This document shows, piece after piece, positions 24,062 to 32,813 of a stretch of DNA of 47,005 bases. The notes beneath the pieces were generated by a model. That model was not told the DNA's origin and searched no databases. It saw nothing but the letters and a program-made list of their open reading frames with translations. Origin of the DNA: RUG721 sp040307385 (GTDB lineage: Bacteria; Actinomycetota; Coriobacteriia; Coriobacteriales; Atopobiaceae); assembly GCA_040307385.1 (NCBI GenBank), contig JAWRJQ010000034.1, forward strand, positions 1 to 47,005. The letters run 5' to 3'. The position numbers were made by a program, and so were the translations under genes. Positions within the stretch are counted from its first letter, which is position 1; the number at the start of each line of letters is the position of its first letter.

Positions 24062-25048
24062 CTAGGCGTTGATCTCCCTGACACGATGGCACGCCACGAA
24101 GTGGCCCGTCTCGACCTCTTCGAACGGCGGCATGGATTCCGCGCAGGCCTCGGCGGCATAGGGGCAGCGCGTGCGGAAGGGGCAGCCGCTCGGGGCATTG
24201 AGCGGCGAGGGGATGTCGCCCTGCAGGGGGATGCGCTTGTTGGCGCGGGCGATCTTGGGGTCGGGGATGGGCACGGCGGAGATGAGCGACTTGGTGTAGG
24301 GGTGCAGCGGGTTGTCGTACACCTCCTCGGAGTCGGCGAGCTCCACCATCTTGCCGAGGTACATCACGGCGATGCGGTTGGAGATGTGGCGCACCACGAG
24401 CAGGTCGTGGGCGATGAAGAGGTACGTGAGGCCGAATTGATCCTGCAGCTCGTCGAACATGTTGATGACCTGGGCCTGGATGGACACGTCGAGCGCCGAG
24501 ACCGGCTCGTCGCACACGATGAACTCGGGATTGATGGCAAGCGCGCGGGCGATGCCGATACGCTGGCGCTGGCCGCCGGAGAACTCGTGCGCATAGCGGC
24601 TGGCGTGCTCGGAATTGAGGCCCACGTGATCCATGAGCTCGAGGATGCGCTGCTCGCGCTCTTTGGCATTGGCGCACATCCGGTGCACGTCGAGCGGCTC
24701 CGCGATGATGTCGGAGACGGTCATGCGGGGATTGAGCGAGCTGTACGGATCTTGGAACACCATCGTGGTCTTCTTGCGATACTCCGCCAGATCCTCCTTG
24801 GTCTCGATGGGCTTTCCGTCGTAGATAACCACGCCGTCGGTGGGCTTGTAGAGGTGCAGGATCGTGCGGCCCACGGTTGTTTTGCCGCAGCCCGACTCCC
24901 CCACCAGGCCGAGCGTCTCGCCGCGCTTGATGGAGAAGCTCACGTCATCGACGGCCTTGAGCGGCGTGGTCTTGAACCAGCCGGTGTTGATGGGGAAGTA
25001 CTCCTTGAGATGCTGGACCTCCACGAGGGGGCGCTCTTCGGTGCTCAC
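24062..25048 (-). CDS. oppF: Oligopeptide ABC transporter ATP-binding protein OppF
   Basis: A 328-residue ATPase. Walker A is GESGCGKT (50-57), the Q loop FQDPYSSLNPR follows, the signature is EFSGGQRQR and Walker B is FIVCDEPVSALD. The C-terminal oligopeptide-transporter domain has GCPFRTRCPYAAEAC, whose clustered cysteines bind an iron-sulfur cluster in related transporters. Its start overlaps the oppD stop (ATGA). It ends the oppBCDF operon. Confidence 0.95.
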   Translation of the reverse strand: MSTEERPLVEVQHLKEYFPINTGWFKTTPLKAVDDVSFSIKRGETLGLVGESGCGKTTVGRTILHLYKPTDGVVIYDGKPIETKEDLAEYRKKTTMVFQDPYSSLNPRMTVSDIIAEPLDVHRMCANAKEREQRILELMDHVGLNSEHASRYAHEFSGGQRQRIGIARALAINPEFIVCDEPVSALDVSIQAQVINMFDELQDQFGLTYLFIAHDLLVVRHISNRIAVMYLGKMVELADSEEVYDNPLHPYTKSLISAVPIPDPKIARANKRIPLQGDIPSPLNAPSGCPFRTRCPYAAEACAESMPPFEEVETGHFVACHRVREINA

Positions 25049-26115
25049 TCGTCATCACCGCCTTCCGCGATTGCTGCGGGCGCCGCAGCGGGCTCAGGCG
25101 CCTCATCGGGCGCCGCAGGCTGTTCTTCGAGCGCGGCCTGAGCCTCGACGAGCGCCTTCACGTTCATCCAGCACGATGCCTTGTGGAACTCGTTGATGTC
25201 TTGGCTCTTGGGAGCCTCGCGCACGCAGATCTTCATGGCGGCATCGCAACGCGGGGCGAACGGGCAGCCTTTGGGAAGATTCAGCAGGTCGATGGGAGTA
25301 CCGATGATGGGCTTGAGCCGCTGCCCCACCGTATCGAGCGTGGGGATGGAGCGCAAGAGCCCCTTGGTGTACTCGTGCTTGGGATTGTAGAACACCTCGT
25401 CGGCCGTGCCGCGCTCGCAGTAGGAGCCGGCGTACATGACCACGACCTCATCGCACAGCTGGGCGATGACGCCCAGATCGTGGGTGATCATGATGATGGC
25501 CATGCCGAGCTTCTTCTGCAGGTCCTGCATGAGCTCGAGGATCTGGGCCTGGATGGTGACGTCGAGGGCCGTGGTGGGCTCGTCGGCGATGAGGATGTCG
25601 GGCTCGCAGGCGAGCGCCATGGCGATCATGATGCGCTGGCGCATGCCGCCCGAATGCTCGAACGGATACTGCTTCATGCGCTTTTCGGGTTCGTTGATGT
25701 TGACGAGGCGCAGCATCTCGACGGCGCGGTCCCACGCTTGCCGCTTGTTGCGGTTGGTGTGGAGCATGATGGCCTCCATCAGCTGATGGCCGATGGTGTA
25801 GGTGGGATTGAGGGAGGTCATCGGGTCTTGGAAGATGATGGAGATGCGGTTGCCGCGCACGTCCTGCATGACCTTCTCGCCCGCGCCAACGAGCTCCTGT
25901 CCGTCGAGCTTGATGGAACCCGAGACGATTTTGCCCGTGGGGGCGAGAATCTGCAGGATGGAGTAGGCGGTGACCGATTTGCCCGAGCCCGACTCGCCCA
26001 CGATGCCGAGCACCTTGCCCCGATCGAGGAAGAAGGAGACGCCATTGACGGCCTTGACCTCGCCGGCATCGGTGAAAAACGACGTGTGGAGATCGGTGAC
26101 TTCGAGTAACGACAT
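25045..26115 (-). CDS. oppD: Oligopeptide ABC transporter ATP-binding protein OppD
   Basis: A 356-residue ATPase with Walker A GESGSGKS near 37-44, FQDPMTSLNP, HSGGMRQR as signature and Walker B ILIADEPTTALD. The C-terminal domain carries GCPFAPRCDAAMKIC, the Cys cluster. A long Ala/Pro/Glu-rich tail (last 35 residues) is unusual for OppD and probably flexible. It is coupled to oppF by ATGA. GAAAGGAGGGGCAGCT precedes the start. Confidence 0.95.
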   Translation of the reverse strand: MSLLEVTDLHTSFFTDAGEVKAVNGVSFFLDRGKVLGIVGESGSGKSVTAYSILQILAPTGKIVSGSIKLDGQELVGAGEKVMQDVRGNRISIIFQDPMTSLNPTYTIGHQLMEAIMLHTNRNKRQAWDRAVEMLRLVNINEPEKRMKQYPFEHSGGMRQRIMIAMALACEPDILIADEPTTALDVTIQAQILELMQDLQKKLGMAIIMITHDLGVIAQLCDEVVVMYAGSYCERGTADEVFYNPKHEYTKGLLRSIPTLDTVGQRLKPIIGTPIDLLNLPKGCPFAPRCDAAMKICVREAPKSQDINEFHKASCWMNVKALVEAQAALEEQPAAPDEAPEPAAAPAAIAEGGDDE

Positions 26116-26130
26116 AGCTGCCCCTCCTTT

Positions 26131-27192
26131 CTACTGGTTGAGCTTGGGGTCGAAGGCATCGCGCAGGCCGTCGCCGAAGAGGTTGAGCGACAGCACGATG
26201 AGCGAGATGACGATGGCGGGGATGGCCAGACGGTAGCCGTAGGACGAGATGCCGTTGAGGGCGTCGGAGGCCAGGCTGCCGAGCGAGGGCATGGGCGCGT
26301 TGACGCCGAGGCCGAGGAACGAGAGGAAGCTCTCGGTGAAGATGGCGTTGGGAATCTGCAGGGCGGTGGAGATGATGATGACCGAGATGCAGTTGGGGAT
26401 CAGGTGCTTCCTGATGATCCAGCCGGATTTGGCGCCCGTGGCCTGGGCGGCGAGCACGTATTCCTGCTCGCGCAGGCTGAGGATCTGGCCGCGGATGAGG
26501 CGCGCCATGGAGCACCAGTACAGCAGGGCGAAGATCACGAAGAGCGAGATGATGTTGGAGCCGATGTCGCGGAGGAACGCGTAGCGGTCGATGGCCGGGC
26601 CGAGGGATTCGCGCATGACGCTGGCGAGCAGGATGACCATGAGCATGTCGGGCAGCGAGTAGATGATGTCGACGATGCGCATGATGACCATATCGACCTT
26701 GCCGCCCGAGAAGCCCGCGATGGACCCGAGGGTCATGCCGATGACCAGCACGATGATAGAGGCGAAGAAACCCACGGCGAGCGAGATGCGGGTGCCGTAG
26801 ACCACGCGGATGAAATAGTCGCGGCCGGCGGCGTCGGTGCCGAAGAGGTGCGGGAAGACGCTCTCCCCTTCCTCGATGGCGGCCTGCTCGCTGAGGGAGT
26901 ATTCCAGGGGGCGCAGGTTGTTGAAGCTCGGGTCGACGGGCCTGCCCGGACGGTTGCCGAGCTGCCTGTCGTAGGAGTAGGGCCACACCAGGGGCAGCGC
27001 GATGGACAGCACGATGATGAGGACGATGACGATGAGGCTCACGAAGGCGACCTTGTTCTTGTACAGACGCTTGCAGCCGTCTTTGAAGAACGTGGTGGAC
27101 GGGCGCAGCTGCACCATGTATTCCTTCTCCTGCGCGGAGGCGGGTTCGAAGGACGAGAGGTCGATGTGACCGGTGAGGATGTTGTTGTTCAC
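26131..27192 (-). CDS. oppC: Oligopeptide ABC transporter permease OppC
   Basis: A 353-residue permease. It has a cytosolic N-terminus of about 45 residues, membrane segment 1 near 50-72, an external loop, and after HLFGTDAAGRDYFIRV the five remaining segments. The EAA loop is in SLREQEYVLAAQATGA, with the ATPase-contact glycine. I choose GTG 27192, eight bases after GGAGG, instead of the upstream GTG 27201. Typical length for the family. Confidence 0.94.
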   Translation of the reverse strand: MNNNILTGHIDLSSFEPASAQEKEYMVQLRPSTTFFKDGCKRLYKNKVAFVSLIVIVLIIVLSIALPLVWPYSYDRQLGNRPGRPVDPSFNNLRPLEYSLSEQAAIEEGESVFPHLFGTDAAGRDYFIRVVYGTRISLAVGFFASIIVLVIGMTLGSIAGFSGGKVDMVIMRIVDIIYSLPDMLMVILLASVMRESLGPAIDRYAFLRDIGSNIISLFVIFALLYWCSMARLIRGQILSLREQEYVLAAQATGAKSGWIIRKHLIPNCISVIIISTALQIPNAIFTESFLSFLGLGVNAPMPSLGSLASDALNGISSYGYRLAIPAIVISLIVLSLNLFGDGLRDAFDPKLNQ

Positions 27193-27204
27193 AGCGCTCA
27201 CCTC

Positions 27205-28131
27205 CTACTCCAGGTTGATTCTCGGGTCGACGATCTTGTAGAGGATGTCGGACACGAGATTCATGATGACGATGAGGGTGGCGAGCACGATGGTGGTGCC
27301 CATGATGAGGGTGTAGTCACGGCCCGTGATGGAGTTCACGAAGTAGCGGCCGATGCCGGGCACGGCGAAGATCTGCTCCACCACGAGCGAGCCCGTGACG
27401 ATGTAGGCCAGCTGCGGGCCGAAGTAGGTGATGACCGGGATGAGGGAGTTCTTGAGAGCGTGCTTGACGATGATCATGCGCTCGGACACGCCCTTGGCCT
27501 TTGCGGTGCGGATGTAGTCCTGGCCGAGCACGTCGAGCATCGAGGAGCGCGTGAGGCGCGTGATGTAGGCCATCGGGTAGAGGGCGAGCGTGATGACGGG
27601 GAGGATCAGGCCGCCTTCGGACGCGCCGTTGGCGGGGAGCAGCTTGAGCGTGACGCACACGACGATCAGCAGAAGCGACCCCATGATGAACGAGGGCATC
27701 GAGACGAACGCCGTCGTCATCACCATGATGACCTTATCGAGCAGGGTGTTTCTTCGCAGCGCGGCCACAGCGCCGAACAGAATGCCGAAAGACGTGGCGA
27801 TGACCAGGGCGATAAGGCCGATCTTGGCTGAGGTGCGCATGCCGTCGATGATGACGTCGGTGACCATGCGTCCGCGCTGCTTGATCGACGGACCGAAGTT
27901 GCCGTGAAGGGCATCGTTGAGGTACGTCGTGTATTGCTCGAACAAGGGCTTATCGAGGCCGTACTTCGCCTCGAGCGAAGCCTGGGCTTCGGCGGAGATG
28001 GCCTTCTCGCGCGTGAACGGGCCGCCGGGAACGGCATGCATGACGAAGAACGTGATGGTGATGACCGCCCAGAGCGTAACGATCGCCAAGATGATGCGCT
28101 TGACGATGTAGCGTAGGGTCTTAGAGTCCAT
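27205..28131 (-). CDS. oppB: Oligopeptide ABC transporter permease OppB
   Basis: A 308-residue permease with six membrane segments. The family features are a first segment at about 9-30, GGPFTREKAIS, and an EAA loop in GQDYIRTAKAKGVSE. The C-terminus ends YKIVDPRINLE as in other OppB proteins. The start follows GAGGTGGGCCT. First gene of oppBCDF; no binding-protein gene lies immediately upstream, which is unusual. Confidence 0.95.
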   Translation of the reverse strand: MDSKTLRYIVKRIILAIVTLWAVITITFFVMHAVPGGPFTREKAISAEAQASLEAKYGLDKPLFEQYTTYLNDALHGNFGPSIKQRGRMVTDVIIDGMRTSAKIGLIALVIATSFGILFGAVAALRRNTLLDKVIMVMTTAFVSMPSFIMGSLLLIVVCVTLKLLPANGASEGGLILPVITLALYPMAYITRLTRSSMLDVLGQDYIRTAKAKGVSERMIIVKHALKNSLIPVITYFGPQLAYIVTGSLVVEQIFAVPGIGRYFVNSITGRDYTLIMGTTIVLATLIVIMNLVSDILYKIVDPRINLE

Positions 28132-28187
28132 AGGCCCACCTCTACTGTATGGTTGGAAGCAACCCCTCTCCCATAATGCAAGGATTG

Positions 28188-28193
28188 ATTATA
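28188..28193 (-). promoter_or_regulatory. Possible -10 element of oppBCDF
   Basis: Minus-strand TATAAT lies 57 bases upstream of the oppB start. I cannot find a matching -35 at standard spacing, so the call is weak. Confidence 0.3.
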
Positions 28194-28352
28194 TGCTCAT
28201 CCTCGAGCGTGTAGATGGCGCAACGACAACATTGACATATCGTTAACTTTGCGCGCGCTTCGCCGCCTTGCGCATGCGGGGCGCAAAGACGGGACTGCCG
28301 TCTCGAAGAAGCGTGTTCCAACGGCATCCGCACCGAGGCGCGCTTGCTCGCA

Positions 28353-28543
28353 TACACGCCGATTCGCCGGAATGGCATAATTTTCCGCTTTTCTGCCGAA
28401 AAACGGTGCCGGAAAAAACGGGGTCGCATTCATGGCCCGTCTGACCTGCGCAAACGCGGGTGCCCTTTCCGGCCGATGGAGAATCGAGTCCCGAAAACGG
28501 CTGAAAAGCGGAAAATTATGCCATTCCGGCGAATCGGCGTGTA
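28353..28543. mobile_element. 191-bp palindromic MITE-like element, copy 1
   Basis: The ends TACACGCCGATTCGCC and its inverse begin terminal inverted repeats of 46 bases (45 of 46 match). TA is present at both ends and could be a target duplication, as for IS630/Tc1-type elements. The core encodes nothing convincing. The second copy, at 37904, has the same length and is inverted relative to this one, about 90 percent identical by eye. No transposase gene for it lies in the window. Confidence 0.7.
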
Positions 28544-28652
28544 TGTCGGGTCTCGAAGCGGCCCGCGGCGGCGGGTCGGGCGAGCGTGTGTTCGCGAACA
28601 CAGAGGCGGCGTTCGTGCAGGCGAGGGCGAGAAGGACGCGGCGCGTCGGACC

Positions 28653-28910
28653 TCAGGCCCAGAAGAAGACCATGAGGGCGATGGCGATGGCGAAGACGAC
28701 GGCATAGACCATGCCGATCGAGAGGCCCGCCTTGAGCGTGCCGAGAATGGCCATCCTGAGGCTGTCGGGATCGCCCAGCTCGTCGCGCGCGCTGCGCGAG
28801 GACGGCGGCGCCAAAGGTTCTGGCGCCGGGCCGTCGAGACCGCTCATATCGGCTATGGTGCGGCCGTCGTCGACGAGATCGTCGTCGCTATGCGCTCGCT
28901 TGCGCAGCAT
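28653..28910 (-). CDS. Small single-pass membrane protein at the end of the second opp operon
   Basis: An 85-residue protein: a charged, acidic N-terminal half (RKRAHSDDDLVDDG, then a Pro-rich stretch), and one membrane helix near 62-83 ending FFWA. AAAGGTGGAAG precedes its ATG, and the gene overlaps the oppF end by 23 bases, so it is translationally linked to the transporter. I do not recognise a family. A transporter-associated small protein is plausible. Confidence 0.65.
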   Translation of the reverse strand: MLRKRAHSDDDLVDDGRTIADMSGLDGPAPEPLAPPSSRSARDELGDPDSLRMAILGTLKAGLSIGMVYAVVFAIAIALMVFFWA

Positions 28911-29979
28911 CTTCCACCTTTACATCCGGCTCTCCGGCGCCCTTGACCTCGGGCACATCGTCGAAGAGGTGGCACACCACAAAGTGCCCGGGCTCGATCT
29001 CCTTCTGCTGCGGCACCTCATGCTTGCAACATTCCATGCACTTGGCGCAGCGCGTGTGGAACTTGCACCCCTCGGGCGGATTGGCCGGCGACGGGATGGA
29101 GCCCTCGAGCACGATGCGGTTCATCTTGGCATCGGGATCGGCGATGGGGATCGCCGAGAACAGCGCCTCGGTATAGGGGTGCAGCGGATTGGCGAAGATG
29201 TCCTTCTTAGCGCCGTATTCCACCAGGTTGCCGAGGTACATGACGCCCACGGTATCGGAGATGTGCTCCACCACCGAGAGGTCGTGGCTGATGAACAGAT
29301 ACGTAAGCTCGCGCTGCGCCTGCAACTCGTTCAGCAGGTTGATGATCTGCGCCTGGATGGACACATCGAGCGCCGAGACGGGCTCGTCGCACACCACGAA
29401 CTCGGGGTTGAGCGCGAGCGCGCGGGCGATGCAGATGCGCTGGCGCTGGCCGCCGGAGAACTCGTGCGGGTAGCGCTCCTTCTGGTACGATTGCAGGCCG
29501 CACTGATCCATGACCTCGTCGATATATGCGTTGAACTCGGACTTGGGAACCAGCTTGTGCTCGCGCACGGCCTCGCCGATGATCTCGCCGACGGGAAGGC
29601 GCGGCGAGAGCGACGAGAACGGATCTTGGAAGATGATCTGCATCTTGGAACGCAGATGGCGGAGCTGCTCGTGGGTGAGGTCGTACACCTCCTGGCCGTT
29701 GAACAGCACATCGCCGCCGGTTTTATCGCCCGAAAGGCGCAGGATCGTCCGGCCCGCGGTGGTTTTGCCGCAGCCCGACTCGCCCACGAGGCCCATGGTG
29801 GTGCCGCGCTTGAGGTTGAAGGTGACGCCGTCGACGGCCTTCACGTGCCCGACGACGCGGTTCATCATGCCGCCCTTGATGGGGAAGTACTTCTTGAGGT
29901 CGCGGACCTGCAGGATATATTGAGAATCGTAGGCCTGCTCGCTCTCTGCGGCGGCGGCCTTCTCGGCTGTGCGTGCCAT
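28888..29979 (-). CDS. oppF: Oligopeptide ABC transporter ATP-binding protein OppF (second operon)
   Basis: A 363-residue ATPase. Walker A GESGCGKT, FQDPFSSLSPR, signature EFSGGQRQR and Walker B FVVCDEPVSALD are intact; the C-terminal Cys cluster reads CKFHTRCAKCMECC. Extensions at both ends (Ala/Glu-rich N-terminus, about 35 extra C-terminal residues) make it longer than the first OppF. The start ATG shares one base with the oppD TAA. It probably pairs with OppD in a heterodimeric motor. Confidence 0.94.
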   Translation of the reverse strand: MARTAEKAAAAESEQAYDSQYILQVRDLKKYFPIKGGMMNRVVGHVKAVDGVTFNLKRGTTMGLVGESGCGKTTAGRTILRLSGDKTGGDVLFNGQEVYDLTHEQLRHLRSKMQIIFQDPFSSLSPRLPVGEIIGEAVREHKLVPKSEFNAYIDEVMDQCGLQSYQKERYPHEFSGGQRQRICIARALALNPEFVVCDEPVSALDVSIQAQIINLLNELQAQRELTYLFISHDLSVVEHISDTVGVMYLGNLVEYGAKKDIFANPLHPYTEALFSAIPIADPDAKMNRIVLEGSIPSPANPPEGCKFHTRCAKCMECCKHEVPQQKEIEPGHFVVCHLFDDVPEVKGAGEPDVKVEDAAQASA

Positions 29980-31184
29980 TATGCGCTCACCTCTCCCAAG
30001 CCGAAGGCGCTCATATCGTCTTTGCCGTCTGCGGCGGCCTCGGCCCTGTGCTCCTCGTAGAAGCGGTAGCAGCTCACCTTGTGCGTATCCGAGATGCTGA
30101 TCTCGTGGGGATACTCGCCATCGCAGCAGGCAAGACGCCTGTCGCAGCGATCGCGGAAGTAGCAGTAGTCGGGCATGTTGATGGGGTTGGGAACCTTGCC
30201 GGGAATGGAGAAGAGCTTCTCCACCTCGCGGCCCACAACCGGTTTGGAAGCCATGAGGCCGACGGTGTAGGGGTGCGCGGGATGGTGGAAGATGTCGTCG
30301 GCGGTGCCCTTCTCGACGATGCGGCCCGCATACATGACCACCACGTAGTCGGCCATCTCGGCGATGACGCCCAGATCGTGCGTGATGAGCATGATCGAGG
30401 AGTTGATCTTGTCTTTGAGATTGCGGAGCAGATCGAGGATCTGCGCCTGGATGGTGACGTCGAGCGCCGTGGTGGGCTCGTCGGCGATGATGATGCTGGG
30501 GTTGCAGGCAAGCGCCATGGCGATCATGATGCGCTGGCGCATGCCGCCCGAAAGCTCGTGGGGGAACATCTCGACGACGCCCTCGGCGTTGGCGATACCG
30601 ACCATCTTGATGGCCTCGATGGTGCGCGCGCGCACCTGCTCATCGGTCATGCCCTCACCTTCGTGCAGGGCGATGACCTCGTCGACCTGGTCGCCGATGC
30701 GGAAGACCGGGTTGAGCGACGTCATGGGCTCCTGGAAGATCATCGAGATCATGTTGCCGCGCAGGTGCTGCATGGCCTCCCGGTTGATCTTGGCGATGTC
30801 GTAGGCCTTGTCGCCCATGTTGAGGCGGATCTCTCCGGAGACCACCTGGCCCTGCGGACGCTGAAGGAGCTGCATGAGCGAGAGCGACGTGACCGACTTG
30901 CCGCAGCCGGACTCCCCCACCACGCCCACGACCTTGCCCTGCGGGACATCGAAGCTGACGCCGTCGACCGCGCGCACGGTTCCGGCATCGGTGAAGAAGT
31001 ACGTGTGCAGGTTGTCGAACTCCACCGCGTTGGCAGGGTCGTGCATCTCGCACAGATACTCGCTCTCGGGAACGTCCTTGCGCTTCCACGCGCGCTCGAA
31101 CTCGCTGGTGATCTTGCGGTTGGCCCGAGAGATGGCGCGCGATTCCTTTGCGGTAAGGTATCCGTTCACGTTCTGCTTTGCCAT
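29979..31184 (-). CDS. oppD: Oligopeptide ABC transporter ATP-binding protein OppD (second operon)
   Basis: A 401-residue ATPase with an N-terminal extension of about 55 residues, rich in Arg/Lys (SRANRKITSEFERAWKRK), before the usual NLHTYFFTDAG start of OppD. Walker A GESGCGKS, FQEPMTSLNP, signature LSGGMRQR and Walker B IIIADEPTTALD are intact. The C-terminal cluster is CYFRDRCDRRLACC. AGGGGGTCGGAT precedes the start. The extension is not seen in the first OppD and may contact the permease tail. Confidence 0.94.
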   Translation of the reverse strand: MAKQNVNGYLTAKESRAISRANRKITSEFERAWKRKDVPESEYLCEMHDPANAVEFDNLHTYFFTDAGTVRAVDGVSFDVPQGKVVGVVGESGCGKSVTSLSLMQLLQRPQGQVVSGEIRLNMGDKAYDIAKINREAMQHLRGNMISMIFQEPMTSLNPVFRIGDQVDEVIALHEGEGMTDEQVRARTIEAIKMVGIANAEGVVEMFPHELSGGMRQRIMIAMALACNPSIIIADEPTTALDVTIQAQILDLLRNLKDKINSSIMLITHDLGVIAEMADYVVVMYAGRIVEKGTADDIFHHPAHPYTVGLMASKPVVGREVEKLFSIPGKVPNPINMPDYCYFRDRCDRRLACCDGEYPHEISISDTHKVSCYRFYEEHRAEAAADGKDDMSAFGLGEVSA

Positions 31185-31194
31185 ATCCGACCCC

Positions 31195-32799
31195 CTAACG
31201 CTTCATCTTGGGGTCGAAGGCGTCGCGCAGACCGTCGCCGACCAGGTTGAATGCCAATACGGTGGAAAGCAGGCAGATGCCTGCGGGAATCCAGATGAAC
31301 CAATAGTTCGTCAACACGAAGGTGTCGTTGACGTCGTTGATGATGTTGCCCCACGACGCGAATGGGAACTTGACGCCCAGACCCAAAAACGAGAGCGTGG
31401 CCTCGATGATGATGGTGGAACCCAGACCCATGGTCATGGAGACGATGAGCTGCGGGATGGCGTTGGGGATGAGGTGCTTGATGATGCGCCGCGACGCGCG
31501 CACGCCCGTGGCCTCGGCGGCCACCATGAACTCCTGCTCGCGAAGGCTGAGGATCTGACCGCGCACGAGGCGGGCGAGGGGCGCCCATCCGAGCAGGCCG
31601 AGCAGCAGCATGAGGTAGAGCATGCGGATCTGGGGATCGACGCGCATGGCATCCATGGCCGCGCCGAGAATGATGATGACCGGCATGGAGGGGATGCAGT
31701 AGAACACATCGACGATGCGCATGATGAGGTTATCGACCCATCCGCCGAAATAGCCGGAGATACCTCCCAGGATGACGCCGATGATGGACTCGATGATGAC
31801 GACGACGAAGCCGATGTAGAGCGAGACGCGGCCGCCGTACATGAGACGGGTGAGCATGTCCATGCCGTTGCGGTCGGTGCCGAGCCAGTGTGCGGCGCTC
31901 GGCGAGCTGTAGGTGTCGAACACGCGCGTGGACGTGGATTGGAGGACCGACCAGCCGGACGTGGTCGTGTCGCGGGTGATGACGTACTCGGCCGTGACGC
32001 CCTCCGCATCGGTGAAGACGAACTCGGTGCTGCCGCGTTCGATGGCATCGACCAGCTGCTCCTTGAACGTGCGCGAGAGGAACACGTCGCCCATGAGGGC
32101 GCGGATGGAGTACCGGCTCGCGTAGGCGACCTCGTTGCCGGAGGAATCGACCACGGAACCCGACTCATCGAGGGTATAGGTTGCCCCCTCGTACTCGAGC
32201 GAGTCCTGCCCCGCAGCCTGCGCTGCGAGGATGGCGTGCTGGAAGTCGAAGGGGATCTTGTCGTTGGATACGGAGTTGCTGACCGTCTTGTAGGTGGCGA
32301 TGGCATTGGGAGTGCTCTCGCCGTCCACATAGATGACGTAGACCTCCTCGCCGGCCTGATCGCCGAGCGTCTCGAAGCGATACGTGACGCCGGACGACTC
32401 GAACGTGGCGTCCTCTGATTTGAGGGCGAGCGTGAACTTTGCACGCGCAACGCTGGGGAAGGAGTTGTTCTCGGCCTCGATGTAGCGCAGGTCCTTGTTC
32501 TCGACGACGGCCGCGAACTGCTTGTTCTGGCTATCGGTGCGGTAGAACAGCTGCGACTCGCCGTAGGGGCTCAGCACGCCGCCCAAAAACGAGAAGAGGA
32601 ACATGAAGATCAGAATGAAGAGGCCGACCATGGCCACGCGGTTGCGAAAGAACCGCTTGATGACGAGCGCTGTGGGTGAAAGGGTCTTGACGCGGCGATC
32701 ATCGTTGAGCGAGTAGTCCTCGGTATCCGACATAGCCTGCGCGTCCTGCGCAAGGGCCTCGTCAACGGCATCCTGCATCGAGTTCTTTTCTTCTGCCAT
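31195..32799 (-). CDS. oppC: Oligopeptide ABC transporter permease OppC with large external domain
   Basis: A 534-residue permease, far longer than the first OppC (353). After a cytosolic tail and membrane segment 1 (about 56-78), residues about 85-300 form an external insertion with no membrane helix, Thr/Ser/Glu-rich, containing repeated strands (VTYRFETLG, ATYTLDESG). The canonical permease resumes at HWLGTDRNGMDMLTRLMYGG (about 304-323) with five segments and an EAA loop in SLREQEFMVAAEATGV. The start is ATG 32799, eight bases after GGAGG. Likely the insertion touches the large binding protein of this operon. Confidence 0.92.
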   Translation of the reverse strand: MAEEKNSMQDAVDEALAQDAQAMSDTEDYSLNDDRRVKTLSPTALVIKRFFRNRVAMVGLFILIFMFLFSFLGGVLSPYGESQLFYRTDSQNKQFAAVVENKDLRYIEAENNSFPSVARAKFTLALKSEDATFESSGVTYRFETLGDQAGEEVYVIYVDGESTPNAIATYKTVSNSVSNDKIPFDFQHAILAAQAAGQDSLEYEGATYTLDESGSVVDSSGNEVAYASRYSIRALMGDVFLSRTFKEQLVDAIERGSTEFVFTDAEGVTAEYVITRDTTTSGWSVLQSTSTRVFDTYSSPSAAHWLGTDRNGMDMLTRLMYGGRVSLYIGFVVVIIESIIGVILGGISGYFGGWVDNLIMRIVDVFYCIPSMPVIIILGAAMDAMRVDPQIRMLYLMLLLGLLGWAPLARLVRGQILSLREQEFMVAAEATGVRASRRIIKHLIPNAIPQLIVSMTMGLGSTIIIEATLSFLGLGVKFPFASWGNIINDVNDTFVLTNYWFIWIPAGICLLSTVLAFNLVGDGLRDAFDPKMKR

Positions 32800-32813
32800 G
32801 CGTCGCACCTCCT

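Larger units (their letters stand above)
28132..28652. other. Intergenic region containing a palindromic element
   Basis: The 521 bases have no supported gene. The part next to oppB carries a possible -10 (minus strand TATAAT at 28188-28193, 57 bases from the oppB start) and the motif ATGCAAGGATT. The middle is a 191-bp palindromic element. The right end is GC-rich with no visible feature. Confidence 0.5.

Noticed and set aside
26404..27831. 475-codon plus-strand frame opposite oppC and oppB
   Set aside because: Antisense shadow: its product is dominated by Asp/His/Glu runs and it crosses two well-supported permease genes.
28132..28652. CRISPR array or phage remnant around the palindromic element
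   Set aside because: There are no regularly spaced repeats, no cas genes and no integrase or phage structural genes.
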